In this document: in pieces, positions 18,730 through 27,142 of the stretch
Position numbering within the stretch: position 1 is the first letter of the stretch
How the letters are laid out: each line of letters starts with the position of its first letter
Origin: Fidelibacterota bacterium
GTDB taxonomy: Bacteria > Pseudomonadota > Alphaproteobacteria > Rhodospirillales > Rhodospirillaceae
Assembly: GCA_947475295.1 (NCBI GenBank)
Contig: CANJLF010000001.1
Coordinates: 124,001-188,000, forward strand
Direction: 5' to 3'
Length of the DNA: 64,000 nucleotides
The notes under the pieces: generated by a model
The model's database searches: none
Seen by the model: only the letters and a program-made list of their open reading frames with translations
What the model was told of the DNA's origin: nothing
Position numbers and translations under genes: made by a program

Positions 18730-19050
18730 TTAGAGGGCAGGCGGAGCGGTATTGGGTACGCAGCAAGACCTATGGGCCTTGCTCCGATGCGTCAAGTTTA
18801 ACCCCGTGACGTTCTCGGGTACGGGGTCGTAGCCGCCGTCACACCAGGGATGGCAGCGCGCCACGCGCTTCGCGGCAAGCCATGAGCCGGCGACGGCGCC
18901 GTGACGGCCAATGGCTTCGGCGGCATAGGCCGAACAGCTCGGATGAAAGCGGCAGCGCGGCCCCAGCAGCGGGGCGATGAAAAGCTGATAGACCCGGATC
19001 GCGAAGCGCAATGTCTGCGCCGGCAGGTGCTGCAAAACATCTCTCATCAT
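18730..19050 (-). CDS. yidD: membrane protein insertion efficiency factor YidD
   Basis: This 106-residue protein is a little longer than typical, with a 30-residue tail. The core [63 protein letters not shown] contains the conserved Cys residues and the CHPW/GGxDPVP signature. It is thought to assist YidC-dependent insertion. Its start overlaps the rnpA stop by 4 nt (ATGA). Confidence 0.95.
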   Translation of the reverse strand: MMRDVLQHLPAQTLRFAIRVYQLFIAPLLGPRCRFHPSCSAYAAEAIGRHGAVAGSWLAAKRVARCHPWCDGGYDPVPENVTGLNLTHRSKAHRSCCVPNTAPPAL

Positions 19051-19466
19051 GCACCGGCCTTGCCGGCCAGCTTCTTGAGAGCGTGACGCAAGTCTTGCTC
19101 CATGGCCGCGAAATCGCGCTTCAGGGTTTCGGTGCGGCCGATGAAGACGTAGTCGTGGCCGGGATCGGCGGCTTCAGGCATGACTTTATCGGCGAGCGCG
19201 CGCAGGCGACGCTTGGCGCGGTTGCGGGCCACCGCATTGCCGACCTTGCGGCTGGCGGTGAAGCCGACGCGCAACGGTGGCAAGGTGTTGTCGGGATGAG
19301 GGGCGGCTTGCAGAATGAAGCCGGGCGTGACCCGGCGCGTACCGGCGGCAATCCGCAGGAAGTCGGTACGCTTGGGCAGACGGTTCCATATACGTCCGCC
19401 GGCACGCCCGCTGGTCTTTCCCGGGCACGGCAGCTTATGCGAGGCTTGCTCCGTGTCCCAGGCCAT
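19047..19466 (-). CDS. rnpA: ribonuclease P protein component
   Basis: The 139-residue basic protein carries [21 protein letters not shown] and the RNA-binding RNR signature block [19 protein letters not shown]. It is the protein subunit that assists the RNase P RNA in maturing tRNA 5' ends. About 25 residues precede the usual family start; the only in-frame ATG is at 19466, so I keep it with some doubt. It lies 83 nt downstream of rpmH. Confidence 0.94.
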   Translation of the reverse strand: MAWDTEQASHKLPCPGKTSGRAGGRIWNRLPKRTDFLRIAAGTRRVTPGFILQAAPHPDNTLPPLRVGFTASRKVGNAVARNRAKRRLRALADKVMPEAADPGHDYVFIGRTETLKRDFAAMEQDLRHALKKLAGKAGA

Positions 19467-19549
19467 GGCGTTCCATCCGTCGGGCGGTGGCGGCCCTGCT
19501 TACGTGCGAGGGCGGTCTATGAGGCGCCGACCAACCTGTCTTAGAAGGT

Positions 19550-19684
19550 TTAGGCCGAAAGGCGCTTACGGCCTTTGGCGCGGCGGTTAGACAACACTTT
19601 GCGGCCGCCCACAGTCGACATGCGGGCGCGAAAGCCGTGACGGCGTGCGCGGACGAGTTTGCTCGGCTGATAGGTGCGTTTCAC
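19550..19684 (-). CDS. rpmH: 50S ribosomal protein L34
   Basis: This 44-residue protein was found by reading the sequence directly. Translation gives [20 protein letters not shown], then [23 protein letters not shown], the complete L34. The start codon is GTG (19682-19684) rather than ATG, fixed by the family N-terminus. It is the first gene of the leftward rpmH-rnpA-yidD-yidC-engB-argB-HAD block, the usual order near the origin in many bacteria. Confidence 0.97.
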   Translation of the reverse strand: MKRTYQPSKLVRARRHGFRARMSTVGGRKVLSNRRAKGRKRLSA

Positions 19685-19760
19685 GTCACCAACTCCAGTA
19701 ATTCAAAAAGGAAAACACTCCGCCGCAATCGGGGAGCGCTCGGTTCGATTAGCGGGCGGT

Positions 19761-19788
19761 GTATAAGGGTGGGGGGTGGCAAAGTCAA
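19761..19788 (-). promoter_or_regulatory. sigma-70-type promoter of rpmH
   Basis: On the minus strand, TTGACT (19783-19788) and TTATAC (19761-19766) are separated by 16 nt, close to the TTGACA/TATAAT consensus. They lie about 80 nt upstream of the rpmH GTG and point towards it. No other good hexamer pair is seen in 19685-20005, the gap to the divergent kinase gene, which otherwise holds nothing I recognise. Confidence 0.6.
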
Positions 19789-20005
19789 TGCTTCGCCCTT
19801 GCAAACCAGGTGAAAATCCGTGCTTTTCAGCCGCTTAGCAAGGATTTGACGGCTCAAAACCGACCCCCCGCCCAAGTCCCTGAAAAACCACGTAAGAAAC
19901 CCCGATTCGGGGTGTAGCCGCGCCGGGACCCAGGGGTGCGTGCCGGGGGCGGGAAAGGGTACACTTCCAAAAGCCTTCCCTGAACCGTCCGGGCGTTGTT
20001 GTTCC

Positions 20006-21466
20006 ATGGCCGATACCAGTATCCCAGCGCCCCCGCTTTCAGAGTCGAGCGCGCTGTCGTCCACCTCGTCCTCGGTTGCGCCGGCCGCCGGCGCTCCCCG
20101 GCGCGTGACCTCTAGCCTGTCGGCGCGCCTGCTGATTCTGACGATTGCCTTCGCGATGATCGCCCAGGTCATCATCTTCGTGCCCAGTGTGGCCTATTTC
20201 CGGCTCACGTATCTCAACGACAAACTCGCCACGGCGCATTTGGTTTTGACGGCGCTGGATGTGGCCGCCGAGAAAGCCGGCGAGATCGATCCGCTCTTGC
20301 GCGACAATCTCTTGTCCCAAGGCCGGCTGCTCGGCATGTCGGTCAAGCGGCCCGGTCTGCACAAGCGCACCTTCGGGCCGGCAATTCCAGAACGTATTCC
20401 CTATGTCTACGATCTGCGCCGCGCCACGTATTCAACTCTGATCGTCCATGCCTTGAGAACCATGCTGCGCCGGGACACTTACGCCGTCATGGTCATCGGC
20501 CCCAGTCCCTCCAATCCGGCGGTGCTGGTGGAAGCGGTGTTCGACGAGCGGCCCTTGCGCAGCGAGATGTGGGCCTATGCCCGGCGCATCTTCATCATCA
20601 GCCTGTCCATTTCCTTCAGTACCGCGATGCTGGTCTATGCCTCCATCCAGTGGCTGGCGGTCCGGCCCTTGCGCAGACTGACAGCGAGCATGACCGGCTT
20701 TCAGAACGCGCCGGAAGATCCGCGCAGCGTCATCCGGCCGTCGGCGCGCAACGACGAAGTCGGCATCGCCGAACAAACACTCGCAACCATGCAGCAGGAG
20801 CTGCGCACCGCGTTGTTGCAAAAGGAACGCCTGGCCGGCGTCGGCACGGCGGTCACCAAGATTTCCCATGACCTTAAAAATATTCTTGCCACCGCCATGC
20901 TGGAGTCCGAACGCCTGGAGGCTTTGCCAGACCCGGAAGTGAAGCGCCTGACCGCCGGGATGGTGCGTTCGGTGGATCGCGCCGTACAGCTGTCGGCTTC
21001 AACCTTGCGCTTCGCCAAGGAAGGCCTGCCCCTCGTGCGCAAACAGACGCTGCACGTGGCGCCGCTGTTGGCCGACCTCAAAGCGTCGATCCAGCCGATT
21101 CTAAAAACCAGCGTTATTCATATTAAGGGCGGCACGGATACCGCCTTCGCCGGCGATCTTGATCTCTTGCATCGGGCCTTCGAGAATCTCCTGCGCAATG
21201 CCGACGAGGCCGGCGCGTCCCTGGTAGAGCTCGCCGCCCAGGAAGACGGCGGCTATCAGACCATTCATGTCACCGACAATGGCCCGGGCTTGGCGCCCAA
21301 AGCCCGCGACAATCTTTTTGTGCCTTTCGCCGGCTCGACGCGGGCCGGCGGGTTCGGCCTCGGACTGCCCATCGCGCGCGAACTGCTGCGGGCTCAGGGC
21401 GGCGATGTGACGCTGCTTGCGACGTCGTCACAGGGCACGTGCTTTGTGGTGCGCCTTCCGTTATGA
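20006..21466 (+). CDS. HAMP-domain sensor histidine kinase
   Basis: The product has 486 residues from ATG 20006; a GTG at 19940 would add an unlikely leader. A Ser/Ala/Pro-rich N-terminus is followed by a first membrane helix (LLILTIAFAMIAQVIIFVPSVAYF), a periplasmic sensor region of about 130 residues, and a second helix (IFIISLSISFSTAMLVYASIQWL). A HAMP linker, the phospho-acceptor block ISHDLKNIL and the ATPase domain follow: N box LLRNADEAG, G1 VTDNGPGL, G2 FGLGLPIA. No response regulator gene is adjacent, so the partner is unknown. It is divergent from rpmH. Confidence 0.9.
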   Translation: MADTSIPAPPLSESSALSSTSSSVAPAAGAPRRVTSSLSARLLILTIAFAMIAQVIIFVPSVAYFRLTYLNDKLATAHLVLTALDVAAEKAGEIDPLLRDNLLSQGRLLGMSVKRPGLHKRTFGPAIPERIPYVYDLRRATYSTLIVHALRTMLRRDTYAVMVIGPSPSNPAVLVEAVFDERPLRSEMWAYARRIFIISLSISFSTAMLVYASIQWLAVRPLRRLTASMTGFQNAPEDPRSVIRPSARNDEVGIAEQTLATMQQELRTALLQKERLAGVGTAVTKISHDLKNILATAMLESERLEALPDPEVKRLTAGMVRSVDRAVQLSASTLRFAKEGLPLVRKQTLHVAPLLADLKASIQPILKTSVIHIKGGTDTAFAGDLDLLHRAFENLLRNADEAGASLVELAAQEDGGYQTIHVTDNGPGLAPKARDNLFVPFAGSTRAGGFGLGLPIARELLRAQGGDVTLLATSSQGTCFVVRLPL

Positions 21467-21506
21467 CGTCGCTCCGATGTGAAGATTTGTATCGACGGAG
21501 CCCGGC

Positions 21507-21590
21507 GTGAGTACTTCCGAAATCCTGGGTATGGTCTTGCTGGTGGCGGCGATCGCCGCAGTTATGTGGTATTACCGCGCGCGCGATTGA
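21507..21590 (+). CDS. 27-residue single-pass membrane peptide
   Basis: A GTG at 21507 follows a good ribosome site (GGAG, 21498-21501). It opens a short frame that ends at TGA 21590. The peptide has a short polar N-terminus (STSEI), one hydrophobic helix (LGMVLLVAAIAAVMWYY) and a positive C-terminal tail (RARD). The topology predicted by positive charge is N-out/C-in. It lies 40 nt after the histidine kinase and before panB. I cannot assign a function; small helices of this kind often modulate a membrane partner, which could be the adjacent kinase. Confidence 0.45.
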   Translation: MSTSEILGMVLLVAAIAAVMWYYRARD

Positions 21591-21657
21591 AGCCGCTCTT
21601 ATCCAAGTCCTAAAAATAGGCTAAACACGTCGTTAAACAATTTTCGCGAGGACACGC

Positions 21658-22548
21658 GTGAGCACGGTACCGCAGAACTCCAAAATGAAGCCGGCGCGCC
21701 TGACGATCCGCGATCTTTCGGCACGCAAGGTCTCGGCGGGTGCTGCGCCCATGGTCTGGCTGACGGCCTATTCGGCGCCGACGGCGCGCGCCATGGATCC
21801 CCATGTCGACGTCATCCTGGTAGGCGACTCCTTGGGCATGACCGTCTATGGCATGGACTCAACACTCACGGTCACCCTCGACATGATGATCGCCCATGGT
21901 CAGGCGGTGGTGCGCGCGTCGGAGAACGCCTGTGTGATTGTCGACATGCCTTTCGGTTCCTATCAAGCCTCGCCGGTGGATGCTTATAAGTCCGCCGCGC
22001 GGGTCATGGCCGAAACCGGCTGCGCGGCCGTGAAGATGGAAGGCGGCGCCGAGATGGCCGAGACCATACGCTTTTTGCTGGAGCGCGGCATTCCGGTGGT
22101 TGGCCATGTGGGCTTGACGCCGCAGTCGGTGAATCGCTTCGGCGGCTATCGCGCGCAAGGGCGCACCACCGTCGAGGCCAAGAAAATTATGGCCGATGCA
22201 AAAGCCGTGGCGGACGCCGGAGCTTTCGCCGTGGTGATCGAAAAGACGTTGGAGCCTTTGGCGCGCGCCATCACCGCCGCGCTGCCCGTGCCGACCATCG
22301 GCATCGGCGCGTCGCCGGCCTGCGACGGACAGGTGCTGGTTGTCGACGACGTGATCGGCGTCTTCGATCTGTTCAAGCCCAAGTTCGTCAAACGCTATGC
22401 CGAAGTCGGCGCCGCCATGAGAAAGGCTGTCGCGGCCTATGCCGCCGAAGTGCGCGCAGGGACTTTCCCGACTTTGGAGCATTGCTTTACTGATTCGCCG
22501 AAAAAGCCCGTGTCCAAAAAAGCCGCTAAGAAGCCCTCACGCAAATAA
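21658..22548 (+). CDS. panB: 3-methyl-2-oxobutanoate hydroxymethyltransferase
   Basis: The 296-residue product from GTG 21658 (GAGG ribosome site at 21647-21650) has the PanB barrel signatures: [35 protein letters not shown]-like [18 protein letters not shown] and [20 protein letters not shown]. It makes ketopantoate from alpha-ketoisovalerate and methylene-THF for pantothenate and CoA synthesis. The C-terminal 20 residues are Lys-rich and look disordered. panC follows after 8 nt. Confidence 0.96.
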   Translation: MSTVPQNSKMKPARLTIRDLSARKVSAGAAPMVWLTAYSAPTARAMDPHVDVILVGDSLGMTVYGMDSTLTVTLDMMIAHGQAVVRASENACVIVDMPFGSYQASPVDAYKSAARVMAETGCAAVKMEGGAEMAETIRFLLERGIPVVGHVGLTPQSVNRFGGYRAQGRTTVEAKKIMADAKAVADAGAFAVVIEKTLEPLARAITAALPVPTIGIGASPACDGQVLVVDDVIGVFDLFKPKFVKRYAEVGAAMRKAVAAYAAEVRAGTFPTLEHCFTDSPKKPVSKKAAKKPSRK

Positions 22549-22556
22549 GTTCCCTC

Positions 22557-23414
22557 ATGCCGTCTCCTTATGCTGGTGCTCTGGTTGCCGTTCGCGATGT
22601 CGAAAGCCTGCGCCGCCGCGTGCAGGCGTGGCGCCGCGAGGGCCGCTCCGTCGCCCTGGTGCCGACCATGGGCGCCTTGCACAAAGGTCATTTAACGCTC
22701 ATGGACCGAGCCCAGAAAATGGCCGACCGCGTGGTGGCGACGATCTTCGTCAACCCGAAGCAGTTTGGACCGAACGAGGATTTCAAAAGCTATCCGCGTC
22801 CCGAACACGACGACTTCGAACTGTTGAACACCGCCGGCGTGCATTTGCTGTTCGCGCCCGATGTAGCGGCCATGTACCCAAACGGCTTTGCCACAAATGT
22901 GCGCGTCTCGGGCTTAAGTGATGTGCTCGACGGCGCCCACCGGCCCGGCCACTTTGACGGTGTGGCAACCGTCGTCACCAAGCTTTTGCTGCAAACCCTT
23001 CCCGACATCGCCTTGTTCGGCGAGAAGGACTATCAGCAGCTCGCGATCATCAAGCGCTTGGTCGCCGATCTGAATATTCCGGTCGACATCATCGGTGTGC
23101 CGACGGTGCGCGATGCCGACGGTCTAGCGCTATCGTCGCGCAACGCCTATCTCACCCCTGCCGAACGCGCGCAAGCGCCAAAGCTCTATGCGGTCCTCAC
23201 CGCGGCGGCCGCCGCTATCGTTGCGGGCGGCGACATCGCACAAGCTTTGGCGACGGCGCAGGATGAGATTCTGAACGCGGGCTTTTCGAATGTGGATTAT
23301 GTCGAGGCGCGCCACGGCGAAACCTTGCAGCCGCTTAAAGCCGGCGAGCAGGGGCGCATTCTCGCAGCGGCCCAGCTGGGCCGTGCCCGCCTGATCGATA
23401 ACGTCGCGATTTAA
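22557..23414 (+). CDS. panC: pantothenate synthetase
   Basis: The 285-residue nucleotidyltransferase-fold enzyme has the HIGH-like VPTMGALHKGHLTLM, FVNPKQFGPNEDF, FGEKDYQQLAIIKR and the KMSKS-like LSSRNAYL. It joins pantoate and beta-alanine with ATP. It is the partner of panB in a two-gene operon and is convergent with the lipoprotein gene ending at 23430. Confidence 0.96.
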   Translation: MPSPYAGALVAVRDVESLRRRVQAWRREGRSVALVPTMGALHKGHLTLMDRAQKMADRVVATIFVNPKQFGPNEDFKSYPRPEHDDFELLNTAGVHLLFAPDVAAMYPNGFATNVRVSGLSDVLDGAHRPGHFDGVATVVTKLLLQTLPDIALFGEKDYQQLAIIKRLVADLNIPVDIIGVPTVRDADGLALSSRNAYLTPAERAQAPKLYAVLTAAAAAIVAGGDIAQALATAQDEILNAGFSNVDYVEARHGETLQPLKAGEQGRILAAAQLGRARLIDNVAI

Positions 23415-23429
23415 GAAAGCTAGGACGCC

Positions 23430-24513
23430 TTAGTGCACGTAGATGTGCACTTCCGGCGTGCTGGCGGCGGAGCTGGCCATGGTCGCCATGGCGACGCGTT
23501 CCGCCGGCAGGCCCATGTTGGTCATGGACTTGAACACGGCATCGGCGTCGCGCCGGGCGACCGCTTGCGCACCTTCATTGGGCGACACCGCCACCAAATC
23601 GAAGGTCGCATCGGGACGGCGTTCCAGCGCGCGGCTCAGCGCCTGATACAAGGCCGGCTCATAAGCCACGTCGGCTTTGTCGAAGCGGATCACGACCAGC
23701 GGCTTCTTATCGGCGAAGGACGCCGGCGTCACGGAGGTGACGGGGCGCGTCGCGACCGGCGTTGCGCGGCGCGTGGCCGTCGCAAAAGACTGCCCGGTGT
23801 TGATGTCGCTGGCGAGCTGCACCAGCGAGGTGCGCTCCGAGGTGACGTACTGCGCCTGACGATTGATTTCGTTATTGAGGCTCAGCAGCGCGCGGTCGAT
23901 GACGATGGCGTTCTGGTTGACCTCGTCCTCCAGCAGGCGAAGCTGGCGATGATCTTCTTCCAAGGCGCCCGAGAGGCTGTAGGCCGCGCGGATGTTTTCC
24001 AAAAGGAACGACGATGTGCCGGCATCGCCCGAAACCTGGGCGGAGAGCTGGTTCAAGGTGCCGATGTCGGAATCAATTTGCGTGAGCTGGGTCTGCGCCT
24101 GGCTCCACTGGGCCAACAGTTCCGGATTGCCCGGCGTTGAGCCCATCTGCAGGCGCGAACGGATCGAGCCCACCAGCGTGTGATACGAATTCACGTTAGC
24201 GACGGTCTGGTTGCGAATCGTTTCAAGCTGTGCGCTGCGGGTTTGTGTGTTGGTCTTGAGTTTCTCGAAGTCGGCGCGCAGCTGTGTGGCCTTTTGGCCC
24301 ACGGCGGTGGGGCCGAATTTGCTGGTCGTCGCGGACAGGGGCGCCGATTGCACCTCGGCGGCGATAGCGCCGGACGGGCTCGTGGGTGCTCCAGGTCGAG
24401 CATGCGCTGAGCGCAAGAACCAGGGCGGCGATGGCCAAATGCTTTGGACATGCTGATCTATTTGCTGCGCCGCGGCCGCCGAAAACGCTGTCCCTCATAG
24501 CTTGAGTTTCCAT
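23430..24513 (-). CDS. coiled-coil lipoprotein of unknown function, apparent frameshift near its N-terminus
   Basis: The main frame (to 24416) encodes about 320 residues. It has a helical, Gln/Leu-rich coiled-coil region (ADFEKLKTNTQTRSAQLETIRNQ to VIDRALLSLNNEINRQAQYV) and a C-terminal domain with PLVVIRFDKADVAYEPALYQALSRALERRPDATFDLVAVSP. No sensible start exists in that frame. In the adjacent frame directly upstream is a lipoprotein signal peptide, HLAIAALVLALSACSTW, with lipobox Cys at 24400-24402 and starts at 24513 or 24498. Joining the two needs a one-base shift between about 24365 and 24400. This could be a sequencing error, a disrupted gene or programmed shifting. Function is unknown. 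Confidence 0.65.
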
Positions 24514-24913
24514 GCGTTCGCCTTGTCCCCGGAATTGCTTGGACAGCCCCTGTACCTGCATCCTTACACTCACATTCCCACTACCGGTCTGGTCGATGCT
24601 GTCGCGCCGCCGTTGTTCCGGTCTGCCCCGAAAACAATCTTTAGAAAACGCCCCCAAAGGCTTGGCGATGCTCCAAAATTTAGGAACACCCCACTCTCGG
24701 AGCGACTTTACTCAATGGTTTCCTCCAGAACAAGCCGCCAGAAGACCAAGATCGGCCTCTAGGGCCAAGGATTCCCAATTGTTTTCCTTGCATCGCCCGG
24801 GCGATCTTAGTATCCCAGGCCACCCCGCGCACCGGGAAATGGCGGTTTCATGCCGCTTTTGCCGGTTTCGGGTTACCTCACGGGTGGTTTTGAGTTTGAA
24901 AACCGCCCCGCAC
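24514..24913. other. intergenic region without a recognisable gene
   Basis: About 400 nt separate the lipoprotein gene from tRNA-Arg. Open frames here have no family resemblance, and the one reaching 24964 reads straight through the tRNA. The region should hold the promoters for the leftward lipoprotein and the rightward tRNA, but I see no confident hexamers. Confidence 0.4.
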
Positions 24914-24990
24914 GCGCCCGTAGCTCAATTGGATAGAGCATCTGACTACGGATCAGAAGGTTAGGAGTTCGAGTCTCTTCGGGCGCGCCA
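24914..24990 (+). tRNA. tRNA-Arg (anticodon ACG)
   Basis: A 77-nt cloverleaf: the acceptor stem 24914-24920 pairs with 24980-24986, the D arm contains TAGCTCAATTGGATAGAGCA, and the anticodon stem TCTGA/TCAGA closes loop CTACGGA with anticodon ACG. The T arm has GTTCGAGTC, and the CCA end is encoded at 24988-24990. Adenosine 34 would be converted to inosine to read CGU, CGC and CGA. Confidence 0.97.
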
Positions 24991-25173
24991 TTTCTTCCAA
25001 GCTGTTAGACTTCCAAGGTGGGACGGCAAGGTCGCCGTTCCGGCCACTTGGGGAACGGCCTTGCGGCAGGATGTTATCGAGAAGATCGCCTCATCACCCG
25101 GCTCATTTGGCGGCTGATGCCGCTGCCGGCCTTGATGTTCTTGGACCCACCACACAGCGGAGAATGAGAACCC

Positions 25174-26466
25174 ATGCGCAATTCCTTACGCCTTTCAGCA
25201 TCTCTGCTCGCTTTGAGCCTGACTTTTATCGGGGTGCGAGCGGTCGAGGCGGCTCCCGCCGATGTGAAGCGGGTTGTGGCTAGCCCCGCCTTCAAGGCGG
25301 CGACGGCCACGCTCGACAAAAACTATGACCAATATGTTGCCGAGGGCATCAAGCTGACCGAGATCCCCGCGCCGCCCTTCAAGGAGGCCGTGCGCGCCCG
25401 GGAGTTCGAGCGGATGCTGAAGGAGGTCGGCTTGACCGACGTCAAAACCGACGCCGAAGGCAATGTGCATGGCTTTCGCAAGGGCACCCATCCCGACGGC
25501 AAATTTGTGCTGGTTGCGGCACACCTGGACACGGTGTTTCCGGAAGGTACCGACGTAAAGGTCAAGAAACAGGGCACCCGGTTGAATGCGCCCGGCATCG
25601 GCGACGACACCTTTAGCCTCGCGGCCTTGCTCGGCTTCATCCGCGCCATGGACGCGGCCGGCATCAAGACCCGCGACGACATCATGTTCATGGGCAACGT
25701 CGGCGAGGAAGGCGAAGGCGATCTGCGCGGCGTGCGCTACATGTTCACCAAGAGCGAATACAAGGACAAAATCAAAAGCTTCTTCTCGGTTGAGGCCGGC
25801 GGCGTCGAGGGCATCACCAACGGCGCCGTTGGTTCACGCCGCTACCGCGTCACCTTCAGCGGTCCCGGCGGCCATAGCTACGGCGCCTTCGGCCTCGTCA
25901 ATCCGATGTATGCCCTGGGTCAGGCCGCGGCCGAGTTCTCGCATACGGAAGTTCCGGAAAAGCCCAAGACCACCTTCGGCATCGGCGTCATCGGCGGCGG
26001 CACCTCGGTCAATTCCATCCCGCTCAGCGTGTGGATGGACATCGATATGCGCTCTGAATCGCCGGCCGAGCTCACGAAGGTCGAGGAACGCATGTTCAAG
26101 ATTATGAAGGCTTCGGCGGAGACGGAAAACACGGCGCGTTCCACCAAGGAAGGTAAGATCACCGTCGACATCAAAAAGATCGGCGACCGTCCCGCCGGCG
26201 AAACCAGTGAAAAGTCCGACCTGGTGCAAACCGCGGCGGCGGCGATTACGGCGGGTGGCTATAAAGTCGGCTACGGCTATAGCTCCACCGACTCGAATAT
26301 CCCCATGAGCCTGGGTATTCCGGCCATCACCATCGGCAAGGGCGCCCCCGGAAAGGGCGGCCGGGCCCATTCGCTCGACGAATGGATCGATGTCGAGAAG
26401 GGCCCGCAGATTAAGGCCATGAGCACTAGTCTGAGCATCATTCTCGCTGTCGCGGGCATGGAATAA
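25174..26466 (+). CDS. secreted M20-family metallopeptidase
   Basis: The 430-residue product has a Sec signal peptide (LRLSASLLALSLTFIGVRAVEAAP). The M20 metal-site blocks are LVAAHLDTVFPEG, APGIGDDTFSLAALLGFI, NVGEEGEGDLRGVRY and EAGGVEGITNGAVGSRRYRVTFSGPGGHSYGAFG for the dimerisation-domain junction. The C-terminal metal His lies in GGRAHSLDEWI. It is expected to be a two-metal aminopeptidase or tripeptidase acting in the periplasm; the substrate cannot be read from sequence. It stands alone between a tRNA and the CHRD gene. Confidence 0.88.
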   Translation: MRNSLRLSASLLALSLTFIGVRAVEAAPADVKRVVASPAFKAATATLDKNYDQYVAEGIKLTEIPAPPFKEAVRAREFERMLKEVGLTDVKTDAEGNVHGFRKGTHPDGKFVLVAAHLDTVFPEGTDVKVKKQGTRLNAPGIGDDTFSLAALLGFIRAMDAAGIKTRDDIMFMGNVGEEGEGDLRGVRYMFTKSEYKDKIKSFFSVEAGGVEGITNGAVGSRRYRVTFSGPGGHSYGAFGLVNPMYALGQAAAEFSHTEVPEKPKTTFGIGVIGGGTSVNSIPLSVWMDIDMRSESPAELTKVEERMFKIMKASAETENTARSTKEGKITVDIKKIGDRPAGETSEKSDLVQTAAAAITAGGYKVGYGYSSTDSNIPMSLGIPAITIGKGAPGKGGRAHSLDEWIDVEKGPQIKAMSTSLSIILAVAGME

Positions 26467-26598
26467 GGCCTCTAAAACCGGCCCGAAACCGCCTGGACAG
26501 CCGAAAAATAGGGACTATCCTTGCGCGCCCTACGCTTTCGGGCCGGCCACGACCAAAGGCCGTTTGAACTTAATGAACCACTCCAGGGAGAGAATCGC

Positions 26599-27036
26599 AT
26601 GACGAGGATTATTCGCATTGCCGTCGGCTCACTGATCGCCGCCGGATTGGCTTTCGCCAGCGCCAGCGCGGCGGAGCATAAATTGAAAGCGACTTTGAAC
26701 TCCGCTTCGGAAGTTCCGGCGAACACCAGCACCGGCAAAGGCACGGCTGAAATCACCGTGAACGATGCGACCAAGGAAGTCACCTGGACGGTGACTTTCG
26801 AAGGCCTCACCGGCGACGCTACCGCGGCGCATATCCATGGTCCGGCGGCTGCCGGCACCAATGCTGGCGTGGTCCAGGCGCTCGGGACGCCGGGCGCGGG
26901 TGTGAAAAGCCCGTTGACCGGCAAGGCCACGCTGGACGACGCGAAGATCGCCGACATCTTGGGCGGCCGCACTTACGTCAATGTCCACACCGTCGCCAAC
27001 AAGGGCGGCGAAATCCGCGGCCAATTGGCTAAGTAA
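26599..27036 (+). CDS. CHRD domain-containing secreted protein
   Basis: I start at ATG 26599, preceded by GGGAGAG. The 145-residue product has a signal peptide (IIRIAVGSLIAAGLAFASASAAE). One CHRD domain follows, with LNSASEVPANTSTGKGTAEITVN, AAHIHGPAAAGTNAGVV and a final GGRTYVNVHTVANKGGEIRGQL. CHRD domains are all-beta modules first seen in chordin; their bacterial role is unknown. A strong terminator follows 24 nt downstream, so this is probably a single-gene unit. Confidence 0.88.
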   Translation: MTRIIRIAVGSLIAAGLAFASASAAEHKLKATLNSASEVPANTSTGKGTAEITVNDATKEVTWTVTFEGLTGDATAAHIHGPAAAGTNAGVVQALGTPGAGVKSPLTGKATLDDAKIADILGGRTYVNVHTVANKGGEIRGQLAK

Positions 27037-27060
27037 GCGACGCTTCATCGATTAGAGCGG

Positions 27061-27093
27061 AAGGCCGGACTTAAAGTCCGGCCTTCTTTTTTT
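27061..27093 (+). terminator. rho-independent terminator after the CHRD gene
   Basis: A 10-bp perfect stem (27061-27070 with 27076-27085, AAGGCCGGAC/GTCCGGCCTT) with a 5-nt loop is followed by CTTTTTTT. It separates the CHRD gene from the ABC transporter gene. Confidence 0.9.
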
Positions 27094-27142
27094 ACCTATA
27101 GAGACTCTTGCGCCCTGGCGGCTTCCGTCGTCACACTTGGCT

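Noticed and set aside
24512-24964. 150-codon open frame ending VAQLDRASDYGSEG
   Set aside because: It reads through the tRNA-Arg gene; that peptide ending is the well-known false translation of a tRNA.
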